NCBI GenBank assembly: GCA_022702705.1
Contig: CM040421.1
Location: 74,704,121 to 74,768,120 of the forward strand
DNA: 64,000 nt
Source of the DNA: Papilionanthe hookeriana x Papilionanthe teres
Lineage: Eukaryota > Streptophyta > Magnoliopsida > Asparagales > Orchidaceae
Reading direction: 5' to 3'
How positions within the stretch are numbered: position 1 is the stretch's first letter; the number at the start of each line of letters is the position of its first letter. This document shows positions 35,401 through 46,891 of this stretch, one piece after another. The notes beneath the pieces are model-generated. The model ran no database searches, was not told the origin of the DNA, and saw nothing but the letters and a program-made list of their open reading frames with translations. A program made the position numbers and the translations under genes.

Positions 35401-36809
35401 TTAAAAGTCACAACAAGATAAAATTCACCGCCACAACATTTCAAAATATAATACAACTTAATATTTAATAACAAACAGAACACAAAACTACAACTATAAC
35501 TAAATTAAAACGTCTTGTTTGATGATCGGGAATACCTCGGATGATGTAACCTACGTGTTGCTAACGGGATTTCCCACGGTCTAAATGAAAGTGTGGAACT
35601 CATTCAGTTGAGTTTAGCAAATTCATTTAGACTAAGTGAATTTGATAAAAATAACAGTGCCGGAATGATGGAACCGTGGGATCTTAACCAGTGTTGTTAT
35701 AATCAATTTTAAGATTCCCCTAATAAAACATTAAAGACATTTGAACTTTAAGATTTCTCTAAACCAAAACACTTTTCTCATCTCCTGATTTTCACTTTCT
35801 AAAACTAGACCTCTACAACAAGAAGGAGCTTGGAGCACGGTGGGCAGCACGACCATCTTCTTCAGCAAAACTCGGGTCTACTTCAGCAAAACCATTCTTA
35901 TAATTAAATAACCAAGCCATAGGATTTCGAGGTAGTTTGCCTAATGCAACATAAATCCTAAACTTTTCGTTAGGCATTTGCATAGTCATGTTATACAAAT
36001 TAAGGCCTAACCGGTCTTAGGACTCCGAGGTAGTCGTTAGGTACGACATAAACCCTCACATCTTCGAGGCTACTTGTGTGATTATATCATACGAATATAA
36101 GTCCTAATTAATTAAAATTGGCAGGATTAAAAAATTAAACATACTCTTAAATTGAATCCAAACAACAGGATAGTTTGGGAAGTTGCCAAGATTCTTCTTG
36201 GATCCTCAGCTTCTCCTACTTCTCTTCCTTTGGACTCCTAAAATTAATTGTTCCAAATTTGATCTAATCCCTCTTGAAATTCCAAAATTCAATCCTTTGA
36301 AAACCTTAAACTTTGAAATTCTTGAGAGCAAAACCAGTAATCATTATCGAGAGTTTTCTTAAATGATTCCTATCATTTAAGATGTAATTAACTATAGGGG
36401 CTTGCCCTTATAGGGAACTTTAAGAACCCAGGTAATATAAACTCTGTTTAATTCCTTTATATTAAATAGGGGAATTTGTCAGCTTATAAAATTGGTTCGC
36501 AGACCAAACGGATGTCACAAATCTTCTAGTTTATTTAATCAAGCCCCATCGTCAAGCAGTGTGTTTGCCCTTCGAGATAGATACACGGTTTGTGGTGCGG
36601 TGCTCCTTTATGTAAACTATGTGGGATGTGAGGTCAGTTTGATTTCATATCTTATAAATCTTTCGAACTTAAAAATCTATTTTCAAAAATCAAATGCTAC
36701 TTTCTAAATTATATATATTTAAATTAAATTTAAAATCTAAAATTGGCCGACAATTTCTAAAGGCGACCCCTTTTTAAAATACAACACACAACCCAAAAAT
36801 ATGTCGACA
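29444..36809 (+). mobile_element. Ogre-A 5' LTR, about 7.4 kb
   Basis: The LTR starts TGTTGACCTCATT with a terminal inverted repeat (GACCTCA/TGAGGTC at 29448-29468) and ends ATGTCGACA just before the primer site. The reverse complement of 39395-46872 matches it from end to end. U3 includes a C/A-rich low-complexity zone (29980-30900) made of short words such as CCAAAATT. A GC-richer segment lies at 32430-32640, followed by AT-rich DNA. ORFs within it are not shared with the other LTR copies and are not annotated. At 7366 bp it is unusually long for a plant LTR. Confidence 0.88.
31836..31844 (+). promoter_or_regulatory. Ogre-A LTR TATA box
   Basis: TATTTAAAC is conserved in Ogre-B (44492-44500, minus strand) at the same place, flanked in both by CC-rich sequence. 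Transcription would start about 30 bp later (about 31870), giving U3 of about 2.4 kb and a transcribed R-U5 of about 5 kb. Confidence 0.6.
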
Positions 36810-36814
36810 ACTTC

Positions 36815-36833
36815 TGGCGACTCCGCTGGGGAC
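36815..36833 (+). other. Ogre-A primer binding site, tRNA-Arg type
   Basis: TGGCGACTCCGCTGGGGAC lies five bases after the LTR end. This is the sequence described for Ogre/Tat elements and attributed to tRNA-Arg. Confidence 0.85.
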
Positions 36834-37354
36834 GGTTCCTCTCTCCATTTTGATCAGATGGTTTTGCTTTCATAAATCGGTAGTGAGTCCATACCCCTTT
36901 TGGACCAAACTACCATTTTTTCATTGGCATGCCACGTTCATTTCTATCTTGAACGGGCATAGTCAACTCCTTTTGGATTTTGGAGCCACTATTTAGACAT
37001 CCCTAAACAGAGAGGTTCTGAAATCCTTTTTGCCTCTTTCTGAGGTGGGGTGGACCCCCAATAGGTGTTAGCTTAGAAGCGGTCCTTCGGGTTGAGAAAT
37101 CTTACGAGACTTTCTTTTCCTTTCCAATTCTGAATCGGGTCCCTTACCTTTCCTTTAACCTTCCTCCTTTAATCCTTTTTTGTTCCTAACAAACAAATCC
37201 TCTAATAAACAACCTTTTAATAAATGAACTCTTTTAAGTCACAAATACATTAAGATAAACTAAAATGTGTTCGGACTCTTTATTTTTCATCTTAAGTTTT
37301 GCAACACAAGGAAGCAAAATTAAAGAAAGACGTTCGGAATTTACCCTGCAGAAA
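36834..37354 (+). other. Ogre-A leader between primer site and ORF1
   Basis: No gene is visible. The same leader is present in Ogre-B (59341-59805, minus strand). A 17-bp word, TGGACCCCCAATAGGTG, lies at 37051-37067. Its counterpart recurs in inverted orientation beside the polypurine tract of Ogre-B. Confidence 0.55.
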
Positions 37355-38350
37355 ATGACTGCACCAAAGTTAATTTTCTCCTTCACCAACGGAATGGACT
37401 TCGCCGTCTATAAGGATGAACTTCCCGACAATGGAATCATCCATTTTGGACAAGGATTCAACAATAAAGATATCAAGTACGCTGACGTCACCCTCTTCAC
37501 ACTAATGGACAAAGTGTCAGAAACTGAGGAACCCGTGATTGAGTTTAACCTGAAGTCGACTCAAGAGTTCCCTCCTCTACGAAAAGTCCCAGCTGAAAGA
37601 GACACCACTGTTCGTAGGATGACTGTGATCTCTACCCCCACCGGTCTGGTTATCTCTACACCTACCCCGGCTCCTGCCAAATTGAAGGGGAAGGAAATTC
37701 AAGTATGTGATGAGCCTGTCACCGTGGAGGGTACAGATTTTGCTGCAATACCTTCTGTCTTCGAGATTGGATCCAATTTAAGAGTTGCACCCCTGACTCG
37801 GACTCAGAGAAGAAATAGGAGCAGAAAGATCGCCAAGATCGAGAAGGCTAAGGCTGCTGAAGTTGCTTTTCTAGAAGAGATTCCTGAGGAGGAAGAAGAA
37901 CTACCTGAAATTTCACCCTTATTGGAAGGAAGTAGGTTTCACCCTCTCTCTGCTGCATCGGATGAGGAAGATGTCCGGAGGATCGCCGCTGCATTACCCC
38001 GACCTGCATACTATAGTGACTGTAAGAGGAAGAGGGCAAAGACTACGCCGTTTACCCGACTGCGAGCCGTGGTAGAGAAGTTAGCAAAGAAAGAAAGATG
38101 CCCCATATCAGAGATCTTAAGAAGGATGGGGCGAGTGCCAGTCAAATCCTGCCTCGGACCGCAAGTGAACCCCGTCACTGCTCCGAAGAGGCCAAAGAAG
38201 AAAGTGCAAGCTAGTTCGCCTGTTGTCGTATCAGGACACCATATTAGAGAGGACACCACCTACCAAAGTACAGTCGACAGACCATCCGGTCCAAGGCCTT
38301 CTACTGCAAGAAGGATGGTGTGGCAACCTATTATTGCTGAAATGATATAA
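37355..38350 (+). pseudogene. Ogre-A ORF1 (upstream of gag, unknown function)
   Basis: The start at MTAPKLIFSF is chosen because Ogre-B has MEAPKPIFSF at the same point; an in-frame ATG 90 bases upstream (37265) is not supported by that comparison. The protein has a conserved N-terminal region (ADVTLFTLMDKVSETEEP, FNLKSTQEFPPLRKVP), then a basic stretch (RTQRRNRSRKIAKIEKAKAA), an acidic stretch and Lys/Arg-rich segments. Ogre elements characteristically have such an ORF of unknown function. The TAA at 38348-38350 is probably a nonsense change, because the same frame continues without a new ATG into gag. Confidence 0.7.
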
Positions 38351-39394
38351 GCACAGTGTTCTAGAAAGAAGAGTCTCTTCAGGAAGCCAGAATCTGAAGA
38401 AAGTACTACTGTATTAAAGGAAACTCCTGAGAAAGAAGTCCAACTGTCGTCACATGACAACCGTGAAACCGTTTGGAAAAGGCCACTAGAGGATGTCATA
38501 GGCAAGCTAAGAACGGACATCCGACGGTTGGCAAAGGAAAGAGGAGAAAAATTGGAAACTGAAGTAGATTCATCAGAGTTTATGGATGAAGATTATGCTG
38601 AGATCAACATGGTTGAGACACGAGCATCATCAGCTTCGCAAGGTGCTCCGGCAGCAGCAGAAAGAGATGTACCGGAAGTGATGAGAGCACAACTTTAAGA
38701 GAAGAATAACACAATTTCTCAAATGGAAAAAAGAATAGAAGAGATGGCTACTGCTTTAGCCACTCTCATGAGTCAGGTGCAAACTCAAAAAGGAATACCC
38801 CCAGAAATTATTCATATCGCGGACGGAGGAAAGGAGATCACATCTGTTAACAGAGATGAATAACCAAAGAAGGATGTTGTACAAAGCATGATTCCCGAAA
38901 AGAATATCAAGAACATGGTAGAATAGCAGGTGTGAGAAGCCTTAACACTGTCTAAGAGCGGAGCTTCTATTTAGACGGGTAGACCTTACCCTGAGGAATT
39001 TGATGTGGTCCAATACCCAAAAGGCTTCGTACCACCTCTGTTCAAGACTTTTGATGGAACGAGAAACCCCCGGCAGCATGTCGCACATTTTCGTGCTAGT
39101 TGCTGCAATGCCGGTGGGAGCGATGCTCTACTCTTTCGACAGTTTGTCAGCAGCCTGTCAGGGATTGCCTTCTCTTGGTATACAAAATTGCCAAATGGCT
39201 CAGTTAAGACCTTTTCAGAGTTAGAAAACCTCTTCGTTAAGCGGTTTGCCGGAGCTCGACACCACATCACTATCGGTGATTTAGTGGTGGAGCAACTGAA
39301 ACCGAACGAAACTTTGGTGGATTACATACTTCAATGGAGAAACATAAACATGAAGTGTGAACCACAACTTCAGGAACAGCATGCGATCGGTATC
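38351..39394 (+). pseudogene. gag: Ogre-A gag, N-terminal half, cut by Ogre-B
   Basis: In frame with ORF1. A linker with NMVETRASSASQGAPAA and a predicted helical segment (SQMEKRIEEMATALATLMSQ) leads to the retrotrans_gag core from about 38985: YPEEFDVVQYPKGFVPPLF, HVAHFRASCC, FSWYTKLPNGSVKTFSELE, then KPNETLVDYILQWRNINMKC. In-frame stops (38696, 38861, 38923, 38935 and 38972 regions) fall where Ogre-B encodes Q or R, fitting CAG/CAA/CGA decay. The frame is cut at GIG|ATC... by the Ogre-B LTR at 39395. Confidence 0.83.
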
Positions 39395-41455
39395 TGTCGG
39401 CGTATTTTAATTTTAAGTTAAATAAATAATTTGAAAAGTAATATTTGATTTTGAAAATAATTTTAAATTTGAAAATTTGAAGATATGAAATCAAACTGAT
39501 CTCACATCCCGAATAGTTTATATAAACGAGCACCGTATCACAAACCATGTATCTATCCCGAAGAATAGACACATTGCTTGATGATGGGGCTCGATTAAAT
39601 AAACTAGAAGATTTGTGACATCCGTTTGGTCCGCGAACCAATTTTATAAACCGACAAATTCCCCGCTTAATATAAATGAATTAAGCGGGGTTTATATTAC
39701 CCGGGTTCTTAAAATTCCCTATAAGGGCAAGCCCCTATAGTTAATTACATCTTAAGTGACGGGAATCACCTAAGAAAACTCTCGATAATAATCAGTAGTT
39801 CTGCTCTCAAGAATTTCAAAGTTTAAGTTTTCAAGAGATTGAATTTTTTTGGAATTTCAATAGGGAATGGATCAAATTTTGAACATTTTTATTTTGGGAA
39901 TTCAAAGGAAGAAAGGTAGGAGAAATCACAGATTCGAGGCGAACTTCGGTAATTTCCCGACTATCATATTGTTTGGCTTGAATTTAGGAAGGTCCTAATG
40001 TTTATTTAATATTTTGATCTTGCCAATTTTAATTAGTTAGGACTTATATTTGTATGATAAAATCATACAAATAACCTCGAAGATGTGAGGGTTTGTGTCG
40101 TATCGGACGACTACCTCGGAATCCTAGGACCGGTTAGGGCTTAATTTATATGATCATGCAAATGCCTAACGAAGAGTTGAGGATTTATGTTGCACTAGGC
40201 AAACTACCTCGAAGTCCTACGGCTTGGTTTTTTAATTCTAAGGAAGTTTTGTTGAAGTAGATCCGAGTTTTGCTGATGACGATGGCCGTGCTGCCCACCA
40301 TGCTCCGAGCTCCTTGTTGTTGCAGAGGTTTAGTTTTAGAAGTCATAAATCAGGGGATGAGAGAAGTGTTCTGGTTTAGAGAAAATCTTAAAATCCAGGT
40401 GTTTTTAATATTTTAATTAAACAAATCTTAAAGTTGATTATAACAACACCGGTTAAGATCCCACGGTTCCATCCTCCCGGCATCGTTATTTTTATCGGAT
40501 TCACTTAGTCCGGATGAATTTGCTAAACTCAACCGAATGAGTTCCACACTTTCATTTAGACCGTGGGAAATCCCGTTAGCAACACGTAGGTTACATCATC
40601 CGAGGTATTCCCGATCATCCAACAAGACGTTTTAATTTAGTTGTAGTTGTAGTTTTATTGTTCTGTTTGTGATTAAATTTTGAGTTGTCTTATATTTTGA
40701 AATGTTGTGGCGGTGAATTTTATATTGTAGTGTCTTTTAATTTAGTTATGGTTTCAGTTTTGGTTTCTGTCCTAAAGGTGTAGGTTTTCATGCAATCGTT
40801 GTTTATCATGCAAGAAAGGTAAAGTGCAACACGAGTAAATGAATTGCAGTAAGATAAATTGCAATAAAATAAAAGCGTACTCTGGAGGGTCTTCCCGTCA
40901 TCCCAAGCCGCACTTAAAATACAATTTAGAGCATTTAAGCATTTATAGCAATTTCCTAGGTAAAGCTAAGGGAAGGGTTATGGTTTTCTACCAAAATCCT
41001 AATCCTATACTGCATCATTCCTATGACGTCTAGGTCTTCAATTTTGGTTTTAAGGATGATTTTCTTCACCAAGGAACAACTAAGCTCAATTTGTTCTTAA
41101 GGACATTCCATCATATCGAGGAAGTGTTTAAGACGAATCTTAAACATCTTTTCAATATTTCGGGAATTGTCCTAAGTCCAAATGAATTCTATCGTGCGCA
41201 GTGAATTAATCATCCAGTGGTGTTTAAGTTAAGTTTTATTTCTTGCTCGGTGAATTTAGAATGTTCGAATATCCTTATGAGTGAAGTGACATTTCACTTG
41301 ATACTCCATTTAGGAGTTATAATAGTAAAAGCTCCTAAGGGCAAAATGATATTTAATGATTTCGTGATTCAAATTTAAGTTCAAATTAATGATTTAAGTT
41401 TGGAATAGTGTTCAAGTTATTTTAGATTTATTTTGGATTCTTCATGTCTTAGGTG

Positions 41456-41866
41456 ATGTTATATTTAATTTAATTCAATTTAACTTAACTTAATTTAATT
41501 TAACGTGGTTTTAATTTAATTTAATTTAATTTAAGTTAATTTAATATGATATGTTTTAACTTAATTTAATTCAATTTGATTTAATTTAATTTGATTTAGT
41601 TTTAATTTAATTTAATTTAATTTAATTTAATTTAATTTAATTTAATTTAATTTAATTTAGTTTAATTTTATTTAATTTAATTTAATTTAATTTAATTTAA
41701 TTTAATTTAATTTAATTTAATTTAATATGATTTAATTTAATTTTAATTTAATTTAATTTGTTTTAATTTAATTTAATTTAATTTTTTTTAATTTAATTTA
41801 ATTTAATTTGTTTTAATTTAATTTAATTTAATTTGTTTTAATTTAATTTAATTTAATTTAATTTAA
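41456..41866. repeat. (TTTAA)n-rich array in the Ogre-B 3' LTR
   Basis: About 410 bp are dominated by TTTAA repeats with occasional TTTGA, TTTTA and TTTGT variants. The same array with slightly different length is in the other LTR (61892-62286). In the Ogre-A LTR the equivalent zone (about 34300-34720) is AT-rich but no longer a clean array. Confidence 0.95.
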
Positions 41867-44490
41867 TATTTTATTTTAAAGGGATTTGCTTTAAATAATT
41901 TAACCTTAACTTAATTTAATGACTAAGTCTTTTAGCATTTTAAACCTTAAACTTGGATTATCATTTTAATTAGGAATTAAATATTATTGAGATGATTAAT
42001 TTAGGGATTCTTAAATTAAAGACACAAATTTCTTCCTAATAACATCCCTATTTTAATAACTCCAATTTTACTATTCTTCCAAATTTAATTAATTATTTTA
42101 ACTAAAGTTCATTTTAATTATTGTTGAATTGTTTAATAGGTTTCTACCCTTTAATTATTTAAATTTCAATCATCCAAATCAGATTAGGATCAAATATTTT
42201 ACTCTTTAATTTTATTAAGCCTAAAGTTTTAATTAAGGGTTAAAATTTTAATTACCATTTTGCCCTTCAAGCTTAATAATTTCATAACTCACTAAATTGA
42301 GCTCAAATGAATTTGAAATTTTTATGTGACTTCACTCATATGTCAATAAAGACATTAGAGGAGAAAATGTGATTTTTCTGTATTTAATTTATTTATGTAA
42401 TTATTTTTGGTGGAAAATAAGGATTTCCAAGGAAAATTTAATAATATGACCAAGGGAAAGTTTCGGTCCTTAAGAAAATTATGGGACATTTCTAATGACT
42501 AGAGGACCACTTGGACCAATTTTTGTGATTTTTTGAATTATATTTTATTTATTAAACATATTTTAAGTTCTGGAGTATTAATTAATTTAAAAACAAAATA
42601 TAAGTTGAAAAATGAATTTTATAATTTTTAAAATTCTCTCTGATAGCAAGGATTCTAGAGAACCAAATTTTACAATTTTCTGATTTTTCCTTAATTTATT
42701 GGAATTATTTTAGTGGAAATGCTAGAAAATGTATTTTTTAATTTTAAAAATTACCCCAAGGCTTTAAAATTTAATATCTCATCCTAGAGACATAAGAAAA
42801 ATATGGGGTTTGTTCATAAGTGGTTAGAATTCAAAATGTGACATTTTGGTGAATTTTATTATTTTTGTGATTTTTATTATTTTTTTAATTATTAAAATAT
42901 TAAAATAATACAAAAAATCAACTTTTTTAGAAAATTAAAATTTTAATTTTCTTAAATTCCCCTAATATCAGAGAGGCTCCAAAACCAATTTGGTGAATTT
43001 TTGAAAAGTATTTTAAAAGTTATGAATTTTCAAATTTTAAATTGGCTAAATGGCTTAATCAACCCATTTGATAGGGTTAACCAAACCCAATTGACTTCAA
43101 ACTTTTATGGTGGGTTCCTCTGATCCTAAAGGTCAGTGGAGAATTGATTTCAAGTCAATTTGATCTATGGTTAACTCTAATTAATTAAAGTTTAATTTTG
43201 GGTATTTAGGCCAATTAGGAATAATCTGAGTGAATTAACTCAAGTCCTATTTTTCCTAGGGTTCTCTGGTCATAAGAAACATCACCAAATTTTCCTAGAA
43301 TTTATTTCACAACATGCTAATTTTTGGAATTAAAATACTCAAAACAGCAACATGCATTTGAAAAATCAATAACTTTTCACAGAGATGGCCTCTGACCTTG
43401 GAAAATTCAAGGAAAGTTCCCAAGTTCAGAGGCTTCAAAAGCTCTATGGTCTCATGCCATGGTGAATTGTATGAATGCATGGAGAATTTAAACAATGCAG
43501 GGAGTAAATAATTAATTAAAAATAAAGTACTAGACAAAATTAATTAATTTCTTTTCTACATTATTCTCCTCTGTTCACTGAGCAAGAGGGTATTTTTATT
43601 TTATTTTTGTGATTTTTCTACACAAAGATATGAATTTTCAAAGTTTATGATATTTAATAAATACATTAAATACCCTATTTATCTACTTATCCACGCGGCG
43701 CCAGCGAAACATCGGCAGCTCCGAAGGGGTACGTGTTGCGCTGTGATTGGGCGCCGCCATCTGAGTCAGCCGTCCTGGGACCCGCGATTCACGTAACATT
43801 CTCTGATCCGGCGCAATCTGAACCGTCCGCTCAATACACGCGCCATCCAACGGCTCATGGTCATCGTCTACGACTGGTGTGCACGCGTGACCGTCAACCT
43901 TCTAACCCTAATTTCTCACTCGATTCTCAACGGAATTTCGTGTTCTTATGCTCTATGGATTCGTCTCGAAGAGACGAATACATCCATACGGTAAACATGC
44001 ATTTAAATCGACTCAAATTAAAATGAGAATCTCTCGGAAGCTCGGGAAGAAGAGGGAGTCCATACCTTTGCTCGTAGAAGTGAAGCTTCCATCCGAGAGT
44101 CGTGTCACCTTCGATCGGGTCCAAGTAAGCTCCGGATGAAGTCCTCGGCCTCGGTGAATCGTCTAGCTATGAAAGTGACCACAGCCGATCACAAAGCTTG
44201 GAGGCCGGAGCAACCGGGTGGCTCGGAGATGGGGCTTTCGATGGGAAACTTCTCCTCTTGGTCCAAGTGAAGGTGTAGGACCAATCAATTCGGGGATCGT
44301 CTCACCGCGAAGAAGTGTCCCGGTTTTTGGGCTAAAGCTCGAGCTCAAAATCGAGCTCAGCTCGGAGGGAATCGGGGCTGGAATTCGAGTGGGGATCAAG
44401 TGCTCTATGTGTGGAGAGTGATCCGGAATGATTTTGGCAGCAGTTTCCTTAAGGTTTGGTTCAGCACTTCCTTTGGCCGAGAGGGTGAGG

Positions 44491-44500
44491 GGTTTAAATA
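44491..44500 (-). promoter_or_regulatory. Ogre-B LTR TATA box
   Basis: TATTTAAACC on the minus strand is the counterpart of 31836-31844 in Ogre-A, about 2.4 kb from the LTR start. The surrounding sequence is GC-rich. Confidence 0.6.
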
Positions 44501-46872
44501 AGAGAGGCCGGAGGGCCTCCCGTGGGAGTCGAGGGCCGGGATCGAGCCGCTTAGGTGAGGAGAAGAACAACCATGGTGGCCATCGGGCATGGGGCGGCCT
44601 CGACAAGGTAGAATTCCAAAGCTCGGCCTCTCCTAAGGTCTCGGGCATGGTGTTTTCCTGGCGACCAGGTGGCCGGCCGGCCGTGCATGGGTCACCCTCA
44701 AGGTCAGTGGGTCGTGGTCGGGACTTGGTGCAAGCAATCGGCAATTGCCATGTGTAAAGGCTTTGATCCAAAGTAGAATGGGGCATGGCTAGTTTTGAGT
44801 CTAAATGGGTCAATCCACCCATTTGGGCTTGGTGCACCCTTCAAGGTGGCTTTGGGTGCCGTGGGGGATCAAAGGGATCACTGGTTTGGCATGGAGAAGT
44901 CTCCATCCAAATATATTTGGATTAAATTTAAGTTTAGGTGAATCATGATTAAGGCTAATGAGCTTTAGGGATTAAGGAAAGCCCTCCCTCTTCTTACCCA
45001 ATATGGCATGGTGGAGTGTCCAAGGCTCTCATGGCTCACATGTGGCTCATGCATGGCTTCATGGCTCACCTTTGGCTTGTGGGAAAGGTTTAGTCAATTT
45101 CATGAAAATGGGTTTTGGGATTCTTTTGATAATTTAATGAGAACTTGGATAAGGCTTGATTTGGGATGATTTGATGATGAATTTAGGACTTAGGTATTGA
45201 GTTTAATTGAAAGTATGACGAGGGGAAATGTCATATGGGCTTTGGGACCAATTTTGGGCCTTTGGATGTGGTAAAAGATGGGCTTTTAAAATGGTTTAAG
45301 GAATGGGCTTTTAAGTTTAAAAATGAATTTATGGATGGGAATTTTGTAAAGAGGTTGAGCCAAATAATTGTTGAGTTTGGTTTAGGGATGTGTCATGAGT
45401 GGTTTGAAACAAGTGTGGGGTGATTTGGGTTTGATCGGGTTGAATTTGGGCTTTTGGTAAAGAGGCTAAGGTGGGCCAAAATGGGCTACCATGGGCCAAA
45501 GTTGGGCTAAAGTTGAAATTGATGTAAAATCAATGTTGAGAAGGGTTTGTGGGGCTGTTTTAAAGAAGTTTCAATTTTTTGTTGGGTTTGGATTTTGGGA
45601 CTTGGGCCTATTTGGGTTGGGTTTGGGTGTAGGCCCATTTAAGGAATTTTGGTTTTGGGTTGAATTTGAATAGGGTTTGGGTCAAAATGTTGGGCAAATC
45701 ATGTTAGTGTTTTGTTTATGGGGATGTTAAGGAAGGTTTAGAAAAGATTTGGGGTTAATTGGAGTTGAATTGGGTGAGTTTGGGCTAAGTTTTGGGTCAT
45801 GGGTCCAAATTGGGCTTTAAGGCCAAAAGTGAAATTGGATCCCAATGCCAATCAAATTGGGCTTGGATTTGGTCTAGATTGGTGTTGGGGATGTTGAATT
45901 GAAGTTTAGAATTGAATTGGACCAGAATTTGGGTCAATTGGGTAGGTTTGGTTTGACATTGGGTTCACTTTGGGTTAAAATGGGTCAAATTGGGGGTTTT
46001 GATAAAAGTTGGGTAAATTGACAAAATTGTCCCATGATGTAGTTGAACAGAATGAAATTGGGAATATTTGAGATTTTCTGGAATTTTCTGGGAATTTTCT
46101 GAATTTTTGGATTTTTTGGCTAAGAGGGGCATTTTGGGTATTTGGAGGGTATTGGGAGGTATTTTTGGAATTTTTGGTATTTTTGGGTATGGATGATTAA
46201 TTTGATTGGTGAGTAAATGTTTAGGAATGGTTTTGGGGAATTTTGGGTGATTTGGAAATTTTGGAAGATTTGGGTAATTTCAAGGGTTTTGGTAGTTAGA
46301 AGTGTGTAGGGTCCCTGGGGTCAAAAATCGAAAATTTGGAAAATTGAAGCTTGGGTAAATGTAAGTGGAATGAACTCATTTTGGTTGAGCCATGAAGCCA
46401 TATCAAGCCCATATGAGCCATGAAGGGATTCATTTGAGGCATCCACTATGTTGTTCCTAACCCTCTTAGCCAAGGGCTTAGGGGTTAAGGACCATCCATG
46501 TGAACCACTCGCATGAGTCGGAGGTCAAACTGGGTATGGGTGTGGTTTTAAGAGGTGTGTGAAAGTGCAGTGTATAGGTGTAGTGTGTGTGTAAGTCAGC
46601 CCCTTCACTGGACTGTGCCACCTGTAGGCGGTCCTAAGGCCAAAGAATCCTATAGAACTCATCCTTTAAACTTCCACATTTAATTTCAACCCTCTAGGTG
46701 ATTAGGGGTCTACAATCAATTTTGTGGAGTTTGCAGGGAGTTAAGAAGTGGTTTGAATTTCTAAGTGGTGGGTCCCAATTCTAATCCTCTAGGATAGTCA
46801 AAGGAAAAGCCTAAGGCTAGATCCTAAGTACTAAAGAGAGAAGAGAAGACCTCATCAAAAATGAGGTCAACA

Positions 46873-46891
46873 AATGGACCCCCAATAGGTG
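46873..46891 (-). other. Ogre-B polypurine tract region and inverted 17-mer
   Basis: On the minus strand the sequence just before the 3' LTR reads CACCTATTGGGGGTCCATT, then TGTTG of the LTR. The G-run is the likely plus-strand primer. 46875-46891 (TGGACCCCCAATAGGTG on the plus strand) is the exact reverse complement of 59565-59581 in the leader. Confidence 0.6.

Larger units (their letters stand above)
29444..39394 (+). mobile_element. Ogre-A: giant Tat-lineage Ty3/gypsy element, 5' part
   Basis: The 5' LTR (29444-36809), a tRNA-Arg-type primer site, a leader, ORF1 and the N-terminal half of gag are present. At 39394 the gag is interrupted by Ogre-B on the other strand, so the remainder should lie beyond the window, after the far end of Ogre-B. 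The five bases before the junction are GTATC. The extra ORF upstream of gag, the primer type and the very long LTR point to the Ogre group of the Tat lineage. Older than Ogre-B: its ORFs carry several nonsense codons of the C-to-T type. Confidence 0.87.
39395..46872 (-). mobile_element. Ogre-B 3' LTR, about 7.5 kb
   Basis: On the minus strand it begins TGTTGACCTCATT (46872) with the same terminal hairpin as Ogre-A and ends CGCCGACA (39395). Landmarks shared with Ogre-A are the TATA box, a GC-rich R/U5 segment (43680-44760), the block ATCCCGTTAGCAACACGTAGG (about 40571) and the GATGTAATTAACTATAGG block (about 39750). A pentanucleotide array lies inside it. The long open frame at 44163-44837 is not conserved in Ogre-A and is not called. 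Confidence 0.9.

Noticed and set aside
39270..39641. ORF across the Ogre-A/Ogre-B junction on the minus strand
   Set aside because: It is a chance frame within the LTR end; the same stretch recurs at 59783-60010 and 36492-36707 simply because LTRs are copies.
44163..44837. Open frame of 224 codons on the minus strand in the Ogre-B LTR
   Set aside because: It spans the TATA box and is not open or similar in the Ogre-A LTR; Pro/Arg/Ser-rich composition reflects local GC content.
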